DNA of 64,000 nt from Phytopythium helicoides (Eukaryota > Oomycota > Peronosporomycetes > Pythiales > Pythiaceae), in NCBI GenBank assembly GCA_024867545.1, contig JANFNE010000061.1, forward strand, positions 124,001 through 188,000. The letters are read 5' to 3'. Within the stretch, counting starts at the first letter, position 1. Each line of letters opens with the position of its first letter. The notes beneath the pieces were generated by a model. The model saw only the letters and a list, made by a program, of their open reading frames with translations, did not search any database and had not been told where the DNA came from. A program made the translations under genes and the position numbers. Positions 22,331 to 34,100 of this stretch are shown piece after piece.

Positions 22331-23926
22331 CACAACGGCAACCAGCAGCCCCGCCTGGTTTACGCGATTTTCAGTCACGTCACAGGCCTGATTATTCAGC
22401 GCGCTCAAGTGACTGAAGTGTTGGATACCGCTCAACACACTCTGAAGAGAAGTGTCATGAAGGAGACCAACTTAGTATCGTGCACGATCGTCGATCAATG
22501 ACTGCACTGTTCATTGAGACGGCTTGCAGCAAGGCTGCTTGGCTGCGTCCCAGCTGCGCGGCCACCCCACTTTCCAATTTACTTCTCGAAGCTCAACAGC
22601 TCAACCCCGAAACACCAAACTCCAAGCCAAGTGCCTGCATCGCGACACCATGCCGACCTACAAGGCCCTCCGAGTGACTGAACCCTCCAACGACTACGGC
22701 ACCGCTGGCAAAGTCGTTGAACTCCCAATCCCAAGTGCCACACCCGGCCACGTCGTCGTGAAGAACACGTCCGCGTGCGTGGCTGCCTACGACGTGCTCG
22801 TCCTCGAGAACCGTTTCGTCCGGCGGCAGGAGCTGCCGTTCACGGCTGGTCTTGAAGCAGGTAACACGTCAGCCGGTTCGATTGTTTGCCGTCCTAGAAC
22901 CCCGGTTGACAAGTATCTTTATGGGTGTGTGCGCTTCTTCACTAGTTGGCGTCGTTACTGAAGTTGGCGAGGGGGTGAACTCCGTCGCTGTTGGTGAGAG
23001 TGTGACGTACATCGGTAAGTTTTGTGAGAATTTCAGCATTGAGTCGATCGAATGGCGTTCTCACAGACGATTTGATCGCATGTGGCGGGTGGTGGTGGTG
23101 TAACACAGCCCCTGGCGCATTTGCCGAATACAACCTCGTGCCTGCCCAAGTGCTCGTCAAAACACCGTCCAGCGAAGCGGAGACCATGTCGATCACGTCA
23201 GCGGTCTGGGCGCTAGCGTCACTGGAAGAGGCCGGCGAGATGAAAACGGGTGAGACGGTATTCGTGACTGCAGCAGCCGGCGGCACAGGCCAATATGTCG
23301 TCCAGCTCGCCAAGAATGCCGGCAACACGGTCATCGGGATGACGAGCTCCGCCAAAAAGGCGGATTTCTTGACAGCCCTCGGGTGCGACCGTGCCATTAA
23401 CTACTCGGTGGAAGACGTGAGTGAGGTCCTGAGGAAGGAATATCCCAGCGGGATCAACCTCCTCTTCGACAGCGTCGGCGGTGATTTGCTGGCCTCACTC
23501 GTTCCCCACCTCGCTATGCACGGTCGCGTCATTGCGTTTGGGACGACGTCAGATTACAGCGCTCCGGGTGACTCCAGTGCTTCCACCGCTTCGGAGAGTA
23601 GTAAGAAGAAGGAGGGGGCGACGCTAAACGATGTGCTTCCGCCGCTGATCTCCAAGTGTGCTTCGATCCGAGGCATTAGTCTGACGGCGTACCCTGAACC
23701 CGTGGAGAGACTTCGCCCAAAGGTGCTGGAGATGTTCGAGAAGGGAGAGCTGCGGTACGGAATGGACGACGTCAAGTTCGACGGGCTCACCAGCATTCCC
23801 GACGCACTGGACTACGTGATGGCGCGGAAGAACATTGGCAAGGTGGTCGTCAAGATCCAAGACCTGCCTTGAAGAAAAAGGGTCGGGCTTGGACGCAGAG
23901 AGGGTAAACCCATGCAGAGTTCGTTC
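22331..23926 (-). repeat. large inverted repeat, right arm (1596 bp)
   Basis: Mirror partner of 20474-22069. The outer edge ends in the shared word GAACGAACTCTGCATGGG (read on the minus strand); beyond it the flanks are unrelated. Confidence 0.93.
22650..23872 (+). CDS. zinc-type alcohol dehydrogenase / quinone oxidoreductase-like protein, right copy
   Basis: Exons 22650-22860, 22946-23014 and 23109-23872 give 347 residues, identical to the left copy. Introns begin GTAACA and GTAAGT and end TAG and CAG, both phase 1. The ATG opens MPTYKALRVTEPSNDYGTAG, typical of this family's N-terminus. The two copies are head to head, with 899 bp between start codons, so each arm also carries a copy of most of the promoter region. 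Confidence 0.87.
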
Positions 23927-24374
23927 TCTCTGCACAACTCTTCATACGCATAACAAACAACGATTGCATTCCCTACGAAAAAAAGATGCCTTGGAAGCAC
24001 AGTGGTCTGTTCACTCTTCAACGTGGCATCGCAAACAACATGGGTCCTCATCACCGTGAAAAGGAGATGGTAGTCTTTCGGGTGATGCCGGGCCAGCATT
24101 GCTGGCGCTGGCGTCAGGGTGTTCTGGTGGTAAATGAGCGTGAATGCTTCATGGAGTTGAGCTGGTGCATGACGAGCAGATCCACGTCACGAAAAAAATC
24201 CAGCGCTCTTGGATGCATAGCAGGGCCCTAAGTGACGTCGACCGTGATGGGCTGCGTCATGGCAGTGTCTCGAGTCCTCGGCGCGGCGCTAGACAAGCGC
24301 CATCTGCGCTGCGACAGCAACCTGCGAGCGCTGCGCTCAGCTCCGCAAGACGTCGGACGTCGCTCAGTTCCGAG
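23873..24374. other. region between oxidoreductase copy and copy 13
   Basis: About 500 bp. A frame open from 24144 is in frame with exon 1 of copy 13 and could lengthen its leader; no other signal. Confidence 0.5.
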
Positions 24375-25567
24375 ATGAAGCGACTGCCGAGCCAAGAGCG
24401 AGGCCGAGCGACAGCCGCCGGCGACAAGCCCGTCAAGATGCGCAAGTGCACGAACGCGGCCCGCAAGGTCGGCTCCATCCACGAGGCTCTCGGCTCTAGA
24501 GCAGCTCGCGGTGGTTCTGACGAGCTGTTGATGGCGTGGACTCGGTGCTGCAGGAGGAGATCGCGGCGCTGGCCAAGGAGATGGAGATGCTGCAGGCCGA
24601 GCTCGCGGTGCTGCAGAACCGTGCGCTGTTCGAGGAGGAGCAGGACGCGTCGCCCAAGGAGAAGCCCCCGCGCGCCAAGAGCGAACTCACCAACTCGCTG
24701 CTGCGGCAGGCCATCCGCAAGCAGCAGCTGTCGGTCACGAGCTTGCAGGGAGCGCTGTCGGGGTACCTCAGCCGGCAGGAGCTTAGCCCCATCAAGTCGT
24801 CGATTCGACTGGGCTGCGACCACGAAACTCGCCGCGAGGTGCTCATGGCCATCAAGCAGCAACAGCTACAGGAAGCGCGCAAGTTTATTGACGAGCGCAG
24901 CCGAGGGATGGACGAGCTCAAGTCGTACAAGGAGGAGGAACGCTTTGAGTCTGATTCCAAGGACTACCACGTCGTGCAGTTCGACGTGACACCGCTGTAC
25001 CGCGCAGGGAGCGTGCGCTCCGTCTTCGACAACGTGCTGTTCACTGCCATGAATGCCGAGATCAGCATCTCTGAGACGCTCGACAACATCACCATCCGCG
25101 AGAACGACGACCATAGCTTCCAGGAGTACGGCAAGGGCATCGTGTACCACCGCCTCGCGTCCATCGATGCGCAGGGCGTCATGTCCGAGTCGAGTTCAGT
25201 TGTGTTCTACGAGTATTACGAGGACAGCTTCGACGGGCTTGGCAGTGGGCTCCTGGTCGTCGAGCCTGTCGATGAAGACGAGCTGCACCCGTACATGCCA
25301 CATGATCGACTGAGGAGAGACACAAGCGCCGTTGTGCTCATAACGCCCCACATACGAGTCGTCCGTCATGTTAACAGCGAGGGGTATGAGGTCGAGAAGA
25401 AAGAGCTCGTGGTTACACTAAAGCGATGGGCTTTGTCGACACTTCACCGCACGTCCCTCGTCATTGCGCCGGACGTGCACCAGAAGATCGTGGACGACAC
25501 GGGCCAGTGGATGACCGTGATGACTGCGACCATACGCCGACGGCTATCCGTCTACAGTCTCTCGTAA
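24375..25567 (+). CDS. M96-like family protein, copy 13
   Basis: Exons 24375-24467 and 24554-25567 give 368 residues. Signature is degenerate (MRKCTNAARK at 22-31) and is followed by the usual intron 1, with donor GTCGGC and acceptor GCAG. Intron 2 is missing: GYLSRQELSPIKSSIRLG reads straight through. Coiled coil 32-90; domain with KDYHVVQFDV, DEDELHPYMP and VVTLKRWA. It resembles copies 12 and 14 (shared TITIREND/EDD motif) more than the + strand block. Confidence 0.8.
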
Positions 25568-26572
25568 AAAAAGCATAAGCAATCACCCAACTCTTTCCCG
25601 CTGACGTTGAAACTGAAGCACCGCGTTGCATGCAGCTTGACAGGAACCCCACCGAAGCGCACTACTGTATGTAGTACCGCATAGACATGAACAAACAATC
25701 TAGTTTTCCAGTCGAATTGCGTGTCTGGATGCTTAGCAGGTAACCACGTGCGATCAGGACGCGCGGCGGCATCGAATCGACAGGTTGCCACGGTTGGCTG
25801 GCGCGGTATTGTACGTCGCAATCGTCACATTCTTCAATCGCGACTTGAATGCGTGCGAAAGAGAGAGAGAGAGAGAGAGAGTAGAGCATTGGGTGGTTGG
25901 CAGCGCCTTTGCCTTCCACCCCGACCAAGCTCAGCGTTGTCTGTTTGCATCGCGATTCTAGATTACACAACCGCTTCGCGGAGTCGACGTAGAGGACCGA
26001 GTGTCATCGCGTAATGTGATATCGCGGTCGCTGTTGACGTAAAACTCCACAGAGACCAGCCGAATCCACCTGGGTGAACATCCACACTCGAGCGTTAGCA
26101 GCACTGCCATCGAAATGCTTGGTTTCCATGGGACTTGTGCACCGGTACATCCCAGATTTCTGCAGCGATTGTTGGAACCCCTGAGCACGTCCAGCGACCT
26201 CCCTGCACAGTTGCACCGAGGAATCAACTGTCGCTGTCGTCGCATGGAGCCGCTGTCAGCGTCCGTGACCGCTCGCTTCGTCACTTGTCACTCGTCGCGC
26301 TGACTCGCTCTTGTCAGTCAAGCGTTCAGACTGGAAAAATGTCTGAAAGTGCAACTTAACACATTTCTAAGTCAACATTTAACGTCTATTTTCGTTTTTA
26401 TGTCGATCTTACCGTCGATTTACTGCCACATTTGTCGACCAGATCAAGTGTGGCGCAGAGCCATCGTCTCACTTGCACCTGCTCGGTCTCCGCTGCGTAT
26501 TACGCCAGCCCGTCAATCGATACCGTAGGTTCGAGCAGCTCCGATCGCCTGCGAGCTGCCTGGGCCTCGGCC
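25568..26572. other. intergenic region between copies 13 and 14
   Basis: About 1 kb without a supported gene. Contains a (GA)10 tract at 25861-25880. The frame of copy 14 is open upstream to 26432. Confidence 0.6.
25861..25880. repeat. GA dinucleotide microsatellite
   Basis: Ten uninterrupted GA units in intergenic DNA. Confidence 0.9.
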
Positions 26573-28086
26573 ATGACCCCCAACGAGCGCATTTTCCCTT
26601 CGCGCACCGCTCGCTACAGCAGTCCGTCGCTCGGGCTCGTGCCGCCAGCACCAGCGTCGTCACCGCCCCAGCGATTGCTGTCGCCTCGTTCGCTGCTCGC
26701 CAACTCTCTCCTGCCAGCCACCACTTCGAGTAGCAACAGCTCCGCCGACTTTGCAGCTTCTCGCCCGCCAATGGATCGAGGAGCTGCCGTGTTCGCGCCG
26801 CCGCCGCTATACAACGCGCTGCAGACGTTCCCCAGGTTTCAGGAGCCTACGGTTGCGGAGTTTGCGCACCACCAGACTGGGGCACACAGCCAGCCTGGAA
26901 GCACGAATGGTAGCCTCAGTGATGAGGATAGTGGCGCGGATTTGGCTGCAGGTGTGTGCTCGGGAGAAGACGATGGACACTCAGCAGCGTCCAAGAAGCG
27001 GAGGAGAGAACGGAGAGAGCGCAAACCGACGCATCTCGTGCGACGCGAGGAGAAGATGTCGCTAGAAGCGGAGATTGCTGCGCTACAGGAGCAGCTCGAG
27101 AGTCTGAAGACACAGGCGCTTGTCAACAAGTCGCTGCATGTCAAGAGCCACACACAGGCACCAGTCATGAATCGTATCCTGCGCGAGTCGGTCCAAGCGC
27201 GGCAGCTCGCGCTCGCAGACGTCCAAGGCATGGTCTCCAACTACGTGGTGCGCCACTCCCAGTCTACTTGATCCATATGAATGTCATCTGACCCCGATTT
27301 TTCGTATGACAGCGCAAACAGCACGACATCACACCGATCAACAGTCTAATTCGACTGGGTCGCGACCGAGATGAGCGTCACCAATACCTGCTAGGAACAA
27401 AGCAGGAAAGGATAGAAGCGTCACGCCGGTTCTTCGAGCACCGATGCCGAGGGCTTGATTTGACCAAGCAATTCTCCGAATCGGAGCGATTCGAGACCGA
27501 CCGTGGTGACTATTGCTCGATCCAGTTCGATGTTACACAGTTTCCTGGCATTACAAGTGTTCGAGACGTCTTTGATGCCGTGCTACAGCACATCTACAAC
27601 GTCGAGATCAGCATCTCCGAGATGCTAGGCAGCATTACAATTCGAGAAGACGATGATAGCGGCACTGACGGCGTTCGGCAGTATCGACTCGTCTCATCTT
27701 CGCCAGGCCAAAGTGTTCCGGTCGAGACCAACTCTATTCAGTTTTCCGACTTTCGCGAGGCATCTGCAGCAAATGGAGGACACGAGTCTGGCATCGTCAT
27801 CGGAGACTTTGTCGATGAAGACGATCTTTACCCGTATCGACCGAACTCACGACAGCGGAAAGATGTGACCGCAGTTATCGAGATCGTTCGGCTGGCGCTA
27901 CCGGCACGTCCTGGCTCCGGTCGACGAGGAGAGGAATTTGTGGTCATCGCCAAGCGCTGGTCAATGGTTAAGTTACACCACACCGACCTGCCGATGTCGA
28001 TCAAGCAGGTACAACAATCACGCGACGAGATTGGGCGGTGGGCAGATGAAGTCATTCGGTCCATGCAGCGCACTCTGGCGCAGTAG
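26573..28086 (+). CDS. M96-like family protein, copy 14
   Basis: Exons 26573-27247 and 27313-28086 give 482 residues. Long Ser/Pro-rich leader (about 1-125, LGLVPPAPASSPPQ), an acidic patch, then KKRRRERRERKPTHLVRREEK, a strong basic region running directly into the coiled coil with no intron 1. The domain keeps RGDYCSIQFDV, TITIREDDD, FVDEDDLYPYRP and VVIAKRWS. The intron 2 acceptor may instead be nine bases downstream, in frame. An in-frame ATG at 26432 would add 47 residues. Confidence 0.83.
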
Positions 28087-28290
28087 ATATCCTTGTAATA
28101 CTACAATAATCCTTGCCACCTCACCAGAGATTTAGGCGAATAATATCGATCAATGGTGTCAATGCTTCCCACAATCATTTTCAAGACTGAAGGTGGAGCA
28201 GACTCTAATGTAGCATGTTTCAACTACAAAACGAGTGCACTAGCATCTAACTTGATGCAGATTGCTGTCTGTGAGTATCTGAATTGATAT

Positions 28291-29672
28291 TTATTCAGCA
28301 CGGCGAGCTGTGTCGACAGCCAGACGGATCGAATGCGTGAGTGCGTCCATTCCTTGTAGTTGCTCTTGTTGCAGCACCTCCATCTCGTGCTTCGTGACTT
28401 GTCGACTCTCCAGCCTTGGCGCATGTAGTCGCTGGAGCATCCATCTCGTGAGCACTACCACTTGTTTGTCTTTAGACTCCCCCATTAGAGGATAAGTTGA
28501 GATCTTGATAGCTACCGAGAAGTCCTTCTGCACACGCTCAGTTGGAACGTAAGGATAGATATCGTCCTGGTCGATGAAGTCGCTCGTGACAAACGCATAC
28601 TCATCACTGCTATCATCTTTCCTCGAGCTGTCAATGAACATGGCAGCGTTCTTCTCCGCAAGCAGCCCTCCACGCGTCGTCGTAACCATGCGATGGAGAA
28701 TCACCCCCGTCTGGTCATCAAAGATGCTTTCCTCGTTCTCGCTCACGGTAAGATTGCCGGTCAGCTCCGTCATGCCGATCTCGGCGTGCATGGCGTAGAA
28801 CACAAGTGCGTCCAGTACTTTCTTCGCTGTTGTGCCGAGATACGTCGTCACATCTAGCCTCACGCCGCAGTAGTCTCCATCGGGCGTTCGGTAGCGGGAT
28901 TCCTCCCAGGTTTCGCGACCGGGCGTCATGTGGCGCGTTCTAGCAGCAAGAAACCGCCGCGCACGCTCGAGCTTGTGCGAGCGAACTCCAAGAAGAGCCT
29001 CGCGCCGCTGTTCTGGGTCAGTTGTGAGGTGGATGAAGTCGCTCAGCGGCGTCAAGACCTGTCCATTCTAAGCAGACAAAGAGCGACTCAGCAGGCATCC
29101 ATTGCTGCGGACACTAATGCAACGCAGCGCACCGTGAACTCGGTCATGACCGACTGCACCGACGCCATGACGCAGCGCTGCTCGTCCACAGCGTCCCGCA
29201 TCCTCATGTTCTCGAGTCTGGAGACACGCGAGTCGTCCTCTTGGTTCGCGCACGCGTCTCGGAGCTGCTTGGCGCGCGCCTCGAGCTCCTGAATCTCCCG
29301 CTCCAGCTCCTCGCGCTCCTCCTGCCAGCCACTTCATCCATCAGCGCTCTCCGCCCTTCCAGTCGTCATGGGCCTGCACAGCCGCACCCGCCGCGTGACG
29401 TAGCTCGGCTTCTTCTGCTTCTTCGCCTGCTTGTCCTTCTCGTCGTCCCCCTCGCTCGCATTGCCTCGCTTGCTCGCCCTGGTGGGAGCAGCCGCTCCCA
29501 GCGGCCCCGAAGGAGCTCCGGAGATGGCGAACGCGTGCAAAAGCGACATCACAACGCCGCTCGAAGGCGGCGGCGTCCACATGACCAGCGGCGCAACGGG
29601 AGCCGCAGGGCCCGCTGGGTGGCGGAAGAACATGACAGGCGCTCGAGGCTGCCCGCCTTCGTCCGTGTTCAT
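28291..29672 (-). CDS. M96-like family protein, copy 15
   Basis: Exons 29672-29388, 29321-29133 and 29067-28291 (complement), introns 66 and 65 nt, give 416 residues. The leader (1-85) is Ala/Pro-rich with a hydrophobic APVAPLVMW segment; signature KKPSYVTRR 87-95; coiled coil 96-158; domain 159-416 with DGDYCGVRLDV, GNLTVSENEE, FIDQDDIYPYVP and VVVLTRWM. Both standard introns are kept. Confidence 0.83.
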
Positions 29673-29760
29673 CGTAGCAACGTGTGGACGCGGGCAGAAT
29701 CGAAAATGACATTGGAAACTGCTCCAGAGTGACGGTGGTGAATGTACATGTGCTCGCTTG

Positions 29761-31069
29761 CTACTCAACTACTGCGGTCCGGAGAGCGGCTCGCGCCTGG
29801 CGGTTGCGCTCGACGTGCCACTTGATCTCCGTGATCATGTTGCTGTGGATCCGGTGGATGGTCTCGTGGAGCCCCTCGGCGTCGCTGCTGCGCGGAAGCA
29901 GCGGCGTGCGGTAGACCTTGATGTGGTAGTATCTCGTCATGGTCACGACCGGCGGACCACCGTCCGGCCCTACTCGCCTGGAGATCGTGACGACGCCCGA
30001 GAGATCGTTGCGGACACGCTCGTTTGGCCGGTACGGGTACAGCTCGTCTTTGCCAACGACGCTCAGCACGAGTACATGGATCGGTCCGAGGCTGGACGGC
30101 ACGGTGCCGGTGAAGCCCACGCTGTTCTTCTCCATGGGCACATCGACCCCGATCGCCGTCGTGCAGAACCGATGGCTGGAGAGACCATCCTCCTTGATCT
30201 CCTCTCCTTCGCGTGTGATCACAGAGCCAGACGCCACCGACAGGGTCACCTCGAGCTGCTGGATGTACTCGTAGTACGCCTGCAACACCTCCTCCGGCCC
30301 CGACGCATCGAAGAACGGCGTGTTGTCAATCTTGACCACGCAATAGTCGCCTTCTGGTGAGTAGAACTTGGACTCCTCCGCCGTCTCCTGCAACGGATCC
30401 ATCTGCCGAGTGCGCTCCATGAGGTATCGGTAGGCGGACATGACGACCTCCTCACGCATCCCCTCAAGCAGGCTCATCCGCTGCTCCCAGTTGGCTGGCA
30501 GGTCGATCGGGCGTCCAAGCGGGGACTCATACTGGCGGTTCTGCCGAGCGTGAACGGAGAACTGTGAGTGTGTGGCGGATGCCATCAGTTCATTCAAGGA
30601 AAGGGACGCACCGTGTAGCTGGAGAATGAACTGTGTGCGCTGGCCAGCACGAGTTTATAGGTCTCCTGCGCCGACCGCAGCTGCGCATTCTCGAGCGCCC
30701 TCACCTCCGTCTCCTGGATTTCGTCGAGCGACGGAGCCCCCGCCTTGAGTCTCAGCTCCCGCACGCGCGCCTCGAGCAGCGCCAGCTCCTGCACCACCGA
30801 CTCCCTGCGCTCCTGTTCCGCCGAGTCCGTAGACGAATGAGCCCAACGCAGCACCTCCATTCACATCTCGCAGCCTCGCTCCCCACCTTTTGAGCGATGT
30901 GGCATGGCTTCTTGCGGTTCCGGCGTCGTTTGCTCGCCTGCGTCGGGCGCTGGAGCTCCTCGCGACTCGACGAGCTTGAGGACGCGTCCGTCAGCGGACT
31001 GGGGGACGACAAGGAGCTCGGAGGCGACGAGAGCGACGACGAGAGCGGCGCCAACGCATCGAACTCCAT
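29761..31069 (-). CDS. M96-like family protein, copy 16
   Basis: Exons 31069-30887, 30812-30612 and 30561-29761 (complement) give 394 residues. Leader 1-50 is Ser-rich (APLSSSLSSPPSSLSSPSP); signature KKPCHIAQK 53-61 has lost both the Tyr and the RK pair; coiled coil 62-128; domain 129-394 with EGDYCVVKIDN, VVGKDELYPYRP and VVTMTRYY. Intron 2 is only 50 nt. Its 5' end lies ~280 bp from the 3' end of copy 17, in the same direction. Confidence 0.8.
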
Positions 31070-31352
31070 AGCTGCGACGGCGGGCGAGAGCGCGGCGCAA
31101 TGGTCGACAAGACGGTGATGACACACGCGCAGAGTGATCAGCAAACATTCTGCAGGTAGAGAGCTGGCTTGCAGTGGCTTGATTGACGCGCAGGGAGCAA
31201 GCCACGCGAAAAACTCGATGGCGACTTCACGAACCCAGAGCAGCAGATTGTTTGGCTACTACGATATATATCCACGGGCACAACAACGTGCCTTGCTCTG
31301 GCTTGGGAGTTCGCAGCAAGGCGACTACTTGGTATCAGCAGTCAAATGGGAA

Positions 31353-32755
31353 TCACGAGCTGCTGGCTGGTGACGACGAGCCGTACAGCGTCTGGTGCAT
31401 GCTGGTGAGCATGGGATCGGGGATGTGGTGGATGGCGCGCCTGGCAGACAGGAGAGCGTGGTCTGGAATATCTAGGGAGCTGTGCTGGTGCAGCTCGACG
31501 CGGAACCACCTCGACATGGTGACCGCGAGGCGCGGGGTGCTCGAGTCCGGCTCGCTCTCGTAGAACGCCGAGAGTTTCATTGCCGAGAACATTTCGATGC
31601 GTAGGCGTTCAGAAGGCGAGTAAGGGAGCAGATCGTCGCGATTGATCGGGACGGAAGACATGAGCGCGAACGCCTTGACGGGGTCGTCGTTGTCAAAAAG
31701 CTGCAGGAACTTGAGGGCGTTCTTCTCGACGATTACGCCGGTTGAGAGTTTGGTGACGAGACGATGGACTTGGATGCTCATGTCAGCGTCATCGTCTTCC
31801 ACGTCGCAACTGGAGTCGTCCTCGCGGATCGAGATGTTGCCGGTCAGCTCCGAGTTGGTGATCTCCAGGTTGAGAAAGTAGAACTGCATCGCACGAAACA
31901 CCTCCCGGACGCTGTCCACGCCTCGGAAGCGCGTTGTGTCCATCAGCGTGAAGGTGTAGTCGCCTTCAGCATTAGTTGCACCCGTTTGCTCATGGTGCGA
32001 CCCTGGTCCGCGAACATTGACATGCCGCAACCGACCCTCAAGAAACCGGTCTGCACGCGCCAGCGTCTCGTCCTTGAGCCTCATCACAGTTGCCGAGCGC
32101 TGCTCCATCCCTCGACCGAGGTGGACAAACCCTTCCAGTGGGTTGCTCGCTCGCGACAACTGGGCAAAGTAAAAACGTCAGCATCATCTCTACCAGCAGG
32201 GCGGTAGCATCAAGCCCACCATGAACTCGGAGAAAGCGGCGTGCGCGTCCGCCAGCAGCTGCTCCTGCGCTCTCAGCGCGTCCACTAGCACCAAGTTCTG
32301 CCTCGCAACCTCCTTCGTCTGCTCGAGCTCCTCCACGCCCGGCAGTCCTGCGCGCCTCCGCAGCACCGCAGCCCGCGCTTCCAACGCCGCCAGCTCCTTC
32401 CGCAGTAGCTCCTTCTCCTCCTGCCGTCGTCACCGCACCAGCGTCACCAAAACGCAGCCCACACCACCCGCACAGCTCCTTCCAGCCCAAAACGCACGCG
32501 GATCATGACGTGGCTGGGCTTGCGCGGCTTCTTGGCGCGCTGCGGCCGCTCCTGCTCGCCGTCTCCGCTCGTGGCGTCCGACGTCGCGTCCTCGTCCTCG
32601 GGCCTCGCGCCACCTCCGCCGCCCAAACTTCGCCCACTGCTGGCGGAGGTTGTGGAGCTGTCGTCGCCGCTGCGAGCGCTGCGTTTGCGCCCCACAGTCG
32701 CCGGGAAGCGCTGCACTAGCGACAGCAACACCTCATCGCCTCCGTCCATGCTCAT
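31353..32755 (-). CDS. M96-like family protein, copy 17
   Basis: Exons 32755-32498, 32420-32220 and 32159-31353 (complement) give 421 residues. Leader 1-75 is Ser/Gly/acid-rich (LGGGGGARPEDEDATSD); signature RKPSHVMIR 78-86; coiled coil 87-153; domain 154-421 with EGDYTFTLMDT (Cys replaced by Thr), GNISIREDDS, INRDDLLPYSP and VTMSRWF. It starts ~95 bp from copy 18, divergently, so the two probably share a promoter region. Confidence 0.81.
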
Positions 32756-32850
32756 GGTCGTCAACCTGGCCCAGATTGCGAACTTAACACGCACTTAAGA
32801 AGAAAAGTGCGCACGTATTCCCAGAAAATAGACACGGATAGGGTGGCAAC

Positions 32851-34091
32851 ATGGCGCCGCCGGGGGTGAGCGCTTTGTCGGGAGATCGCTGCGCTCCTGG
32901 CGACAAGAAGGCGAGGAAGACGAGGAAGACGAGGCAGAAGAAGAAGCACACGTACACTGTCCGCGCGGTGCGTGAATATGGCGGCGATTGGCGCTCTACA
33001 GGCTCCAAACGAGAGCGCTAAAGTTGGTTGTCACAGGAGAAGAAGGTGGCACTGCTGGAAGAATTGCGGCGGCTGGAGCTCGAGGTCGAGGCGCTGAAGC
33101 AGGAGAAGAGCTCTAGGACGAAAGGGTCGTCGATTGGGCACATAGATGGAAGGAGTGGAGGGCTTCGGAGCGCCGTGGTGGCGCAGGAGCTCGCGTTTGC
33201 AGGAGTTCAATCCGCGGTGTCCGCCAGCATCGTACGTCTCGCTGAGTGTCAGCGAGGAGCAAGCTTGCCTAGTCACTGATCCCACATCGTGACCTGAACT
33301 GGGAGCAGGTGAGGCAGCCAGGGGTGCCGTTCCAGCCAAAAATTCAGCTCGGAAGAGATGTGGACGAGCGAAGGAATATGCTGGCAAGACTCAAGCCGTC
33401 GGTTCTGTCGACTGCGCGTGCCTTTTTGGCCGAGCGCACAAGGTTCACAGACTTTGGCTTGCCATTCGCAGAGCAAGCTCAGTATGTAGACAGCGATGGG
33501 GTTCACTGCTTGGCTTGTTTCGAGGTCATTCCGCTGCCCTCGGCAGCCAGCGTGCGCCAAGTGTTTGATGCGATGACATTCACGTTTTTCAACCTTGAGC
33601 TTCACATTTCGGAGAAGATTGGAGAGATTACGCTTCGGGACGAAGACGACGCTCTTGCAGCGCTCGGAATCAACCAGTCGAGGTTCCTTTCGTACCTCGA
33701 TAGCTGCCGAGATGAACACGGCGCTCCAGTTGAGATGGAGAAGAACGCCATCACGTTCTCCGAATTCAACGAGAGAGACCATGGCTTCGCAGACGACTGC
33801 CCAGCAGGCATCATCGTGACGACCACAGCTCAGAGCGACGAGCTGTTTCCCTTACAACCCAAGTCGTCGCATCCGCAAAGATTTTTCATGTTGCTGGGGC
33901 GTCGCCCTTTGAGTCGAGACCTCAAAGGCACAAAAGGAGTTGTGATGGTGTGTGCATCCAAGCTCAAGCTGTGGAGACCGAGGGGACTTGTCGTAGTTGG
34001 CCGAACCATGGAGGATCTGGAGGAATCGCATCGGCGTTGGAGTCGAGTCATCGTCGATGCTGTTTGTGAGCTTGTCAAGCACCGAATGTAA
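32851..34091 (+). CDS. M96-like family protein, copy 18
   Basis: Exons 32851-32967, 33037-33231 and 33309-34091 give 364 residues. The leader is short and very basic (KKARKTRKTRQKKKHTYTVRA, residues 19-39), replacing the acidic leader and the conserved RK pair. Coiled coil 40-104. The domain is the most diverged here: GVHCLACFEV, TTAQSDELFPLQP and VMVCASKLKL replace conserved motifs. Still open throughout, so probably functional. Confidence 0.78.
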
Positions 34092-34100
34092 CTGCATGCA

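Noticed and set aside
21962..22438. Two partly identical short frames reading into the palindrome spacer from both sides
   Set aside because: They overlap the divergent promoter region, differ completely after the arm edge, and have no recognised homologue; chance frames are more likely.
20474..23926. Palindrome interpreted as a transposon with terminal inverted repeats
   Set aside because: The arms carry an ordinary metabolic gene, there is no transposase, and no target-site duplication is visible at the outer edges.
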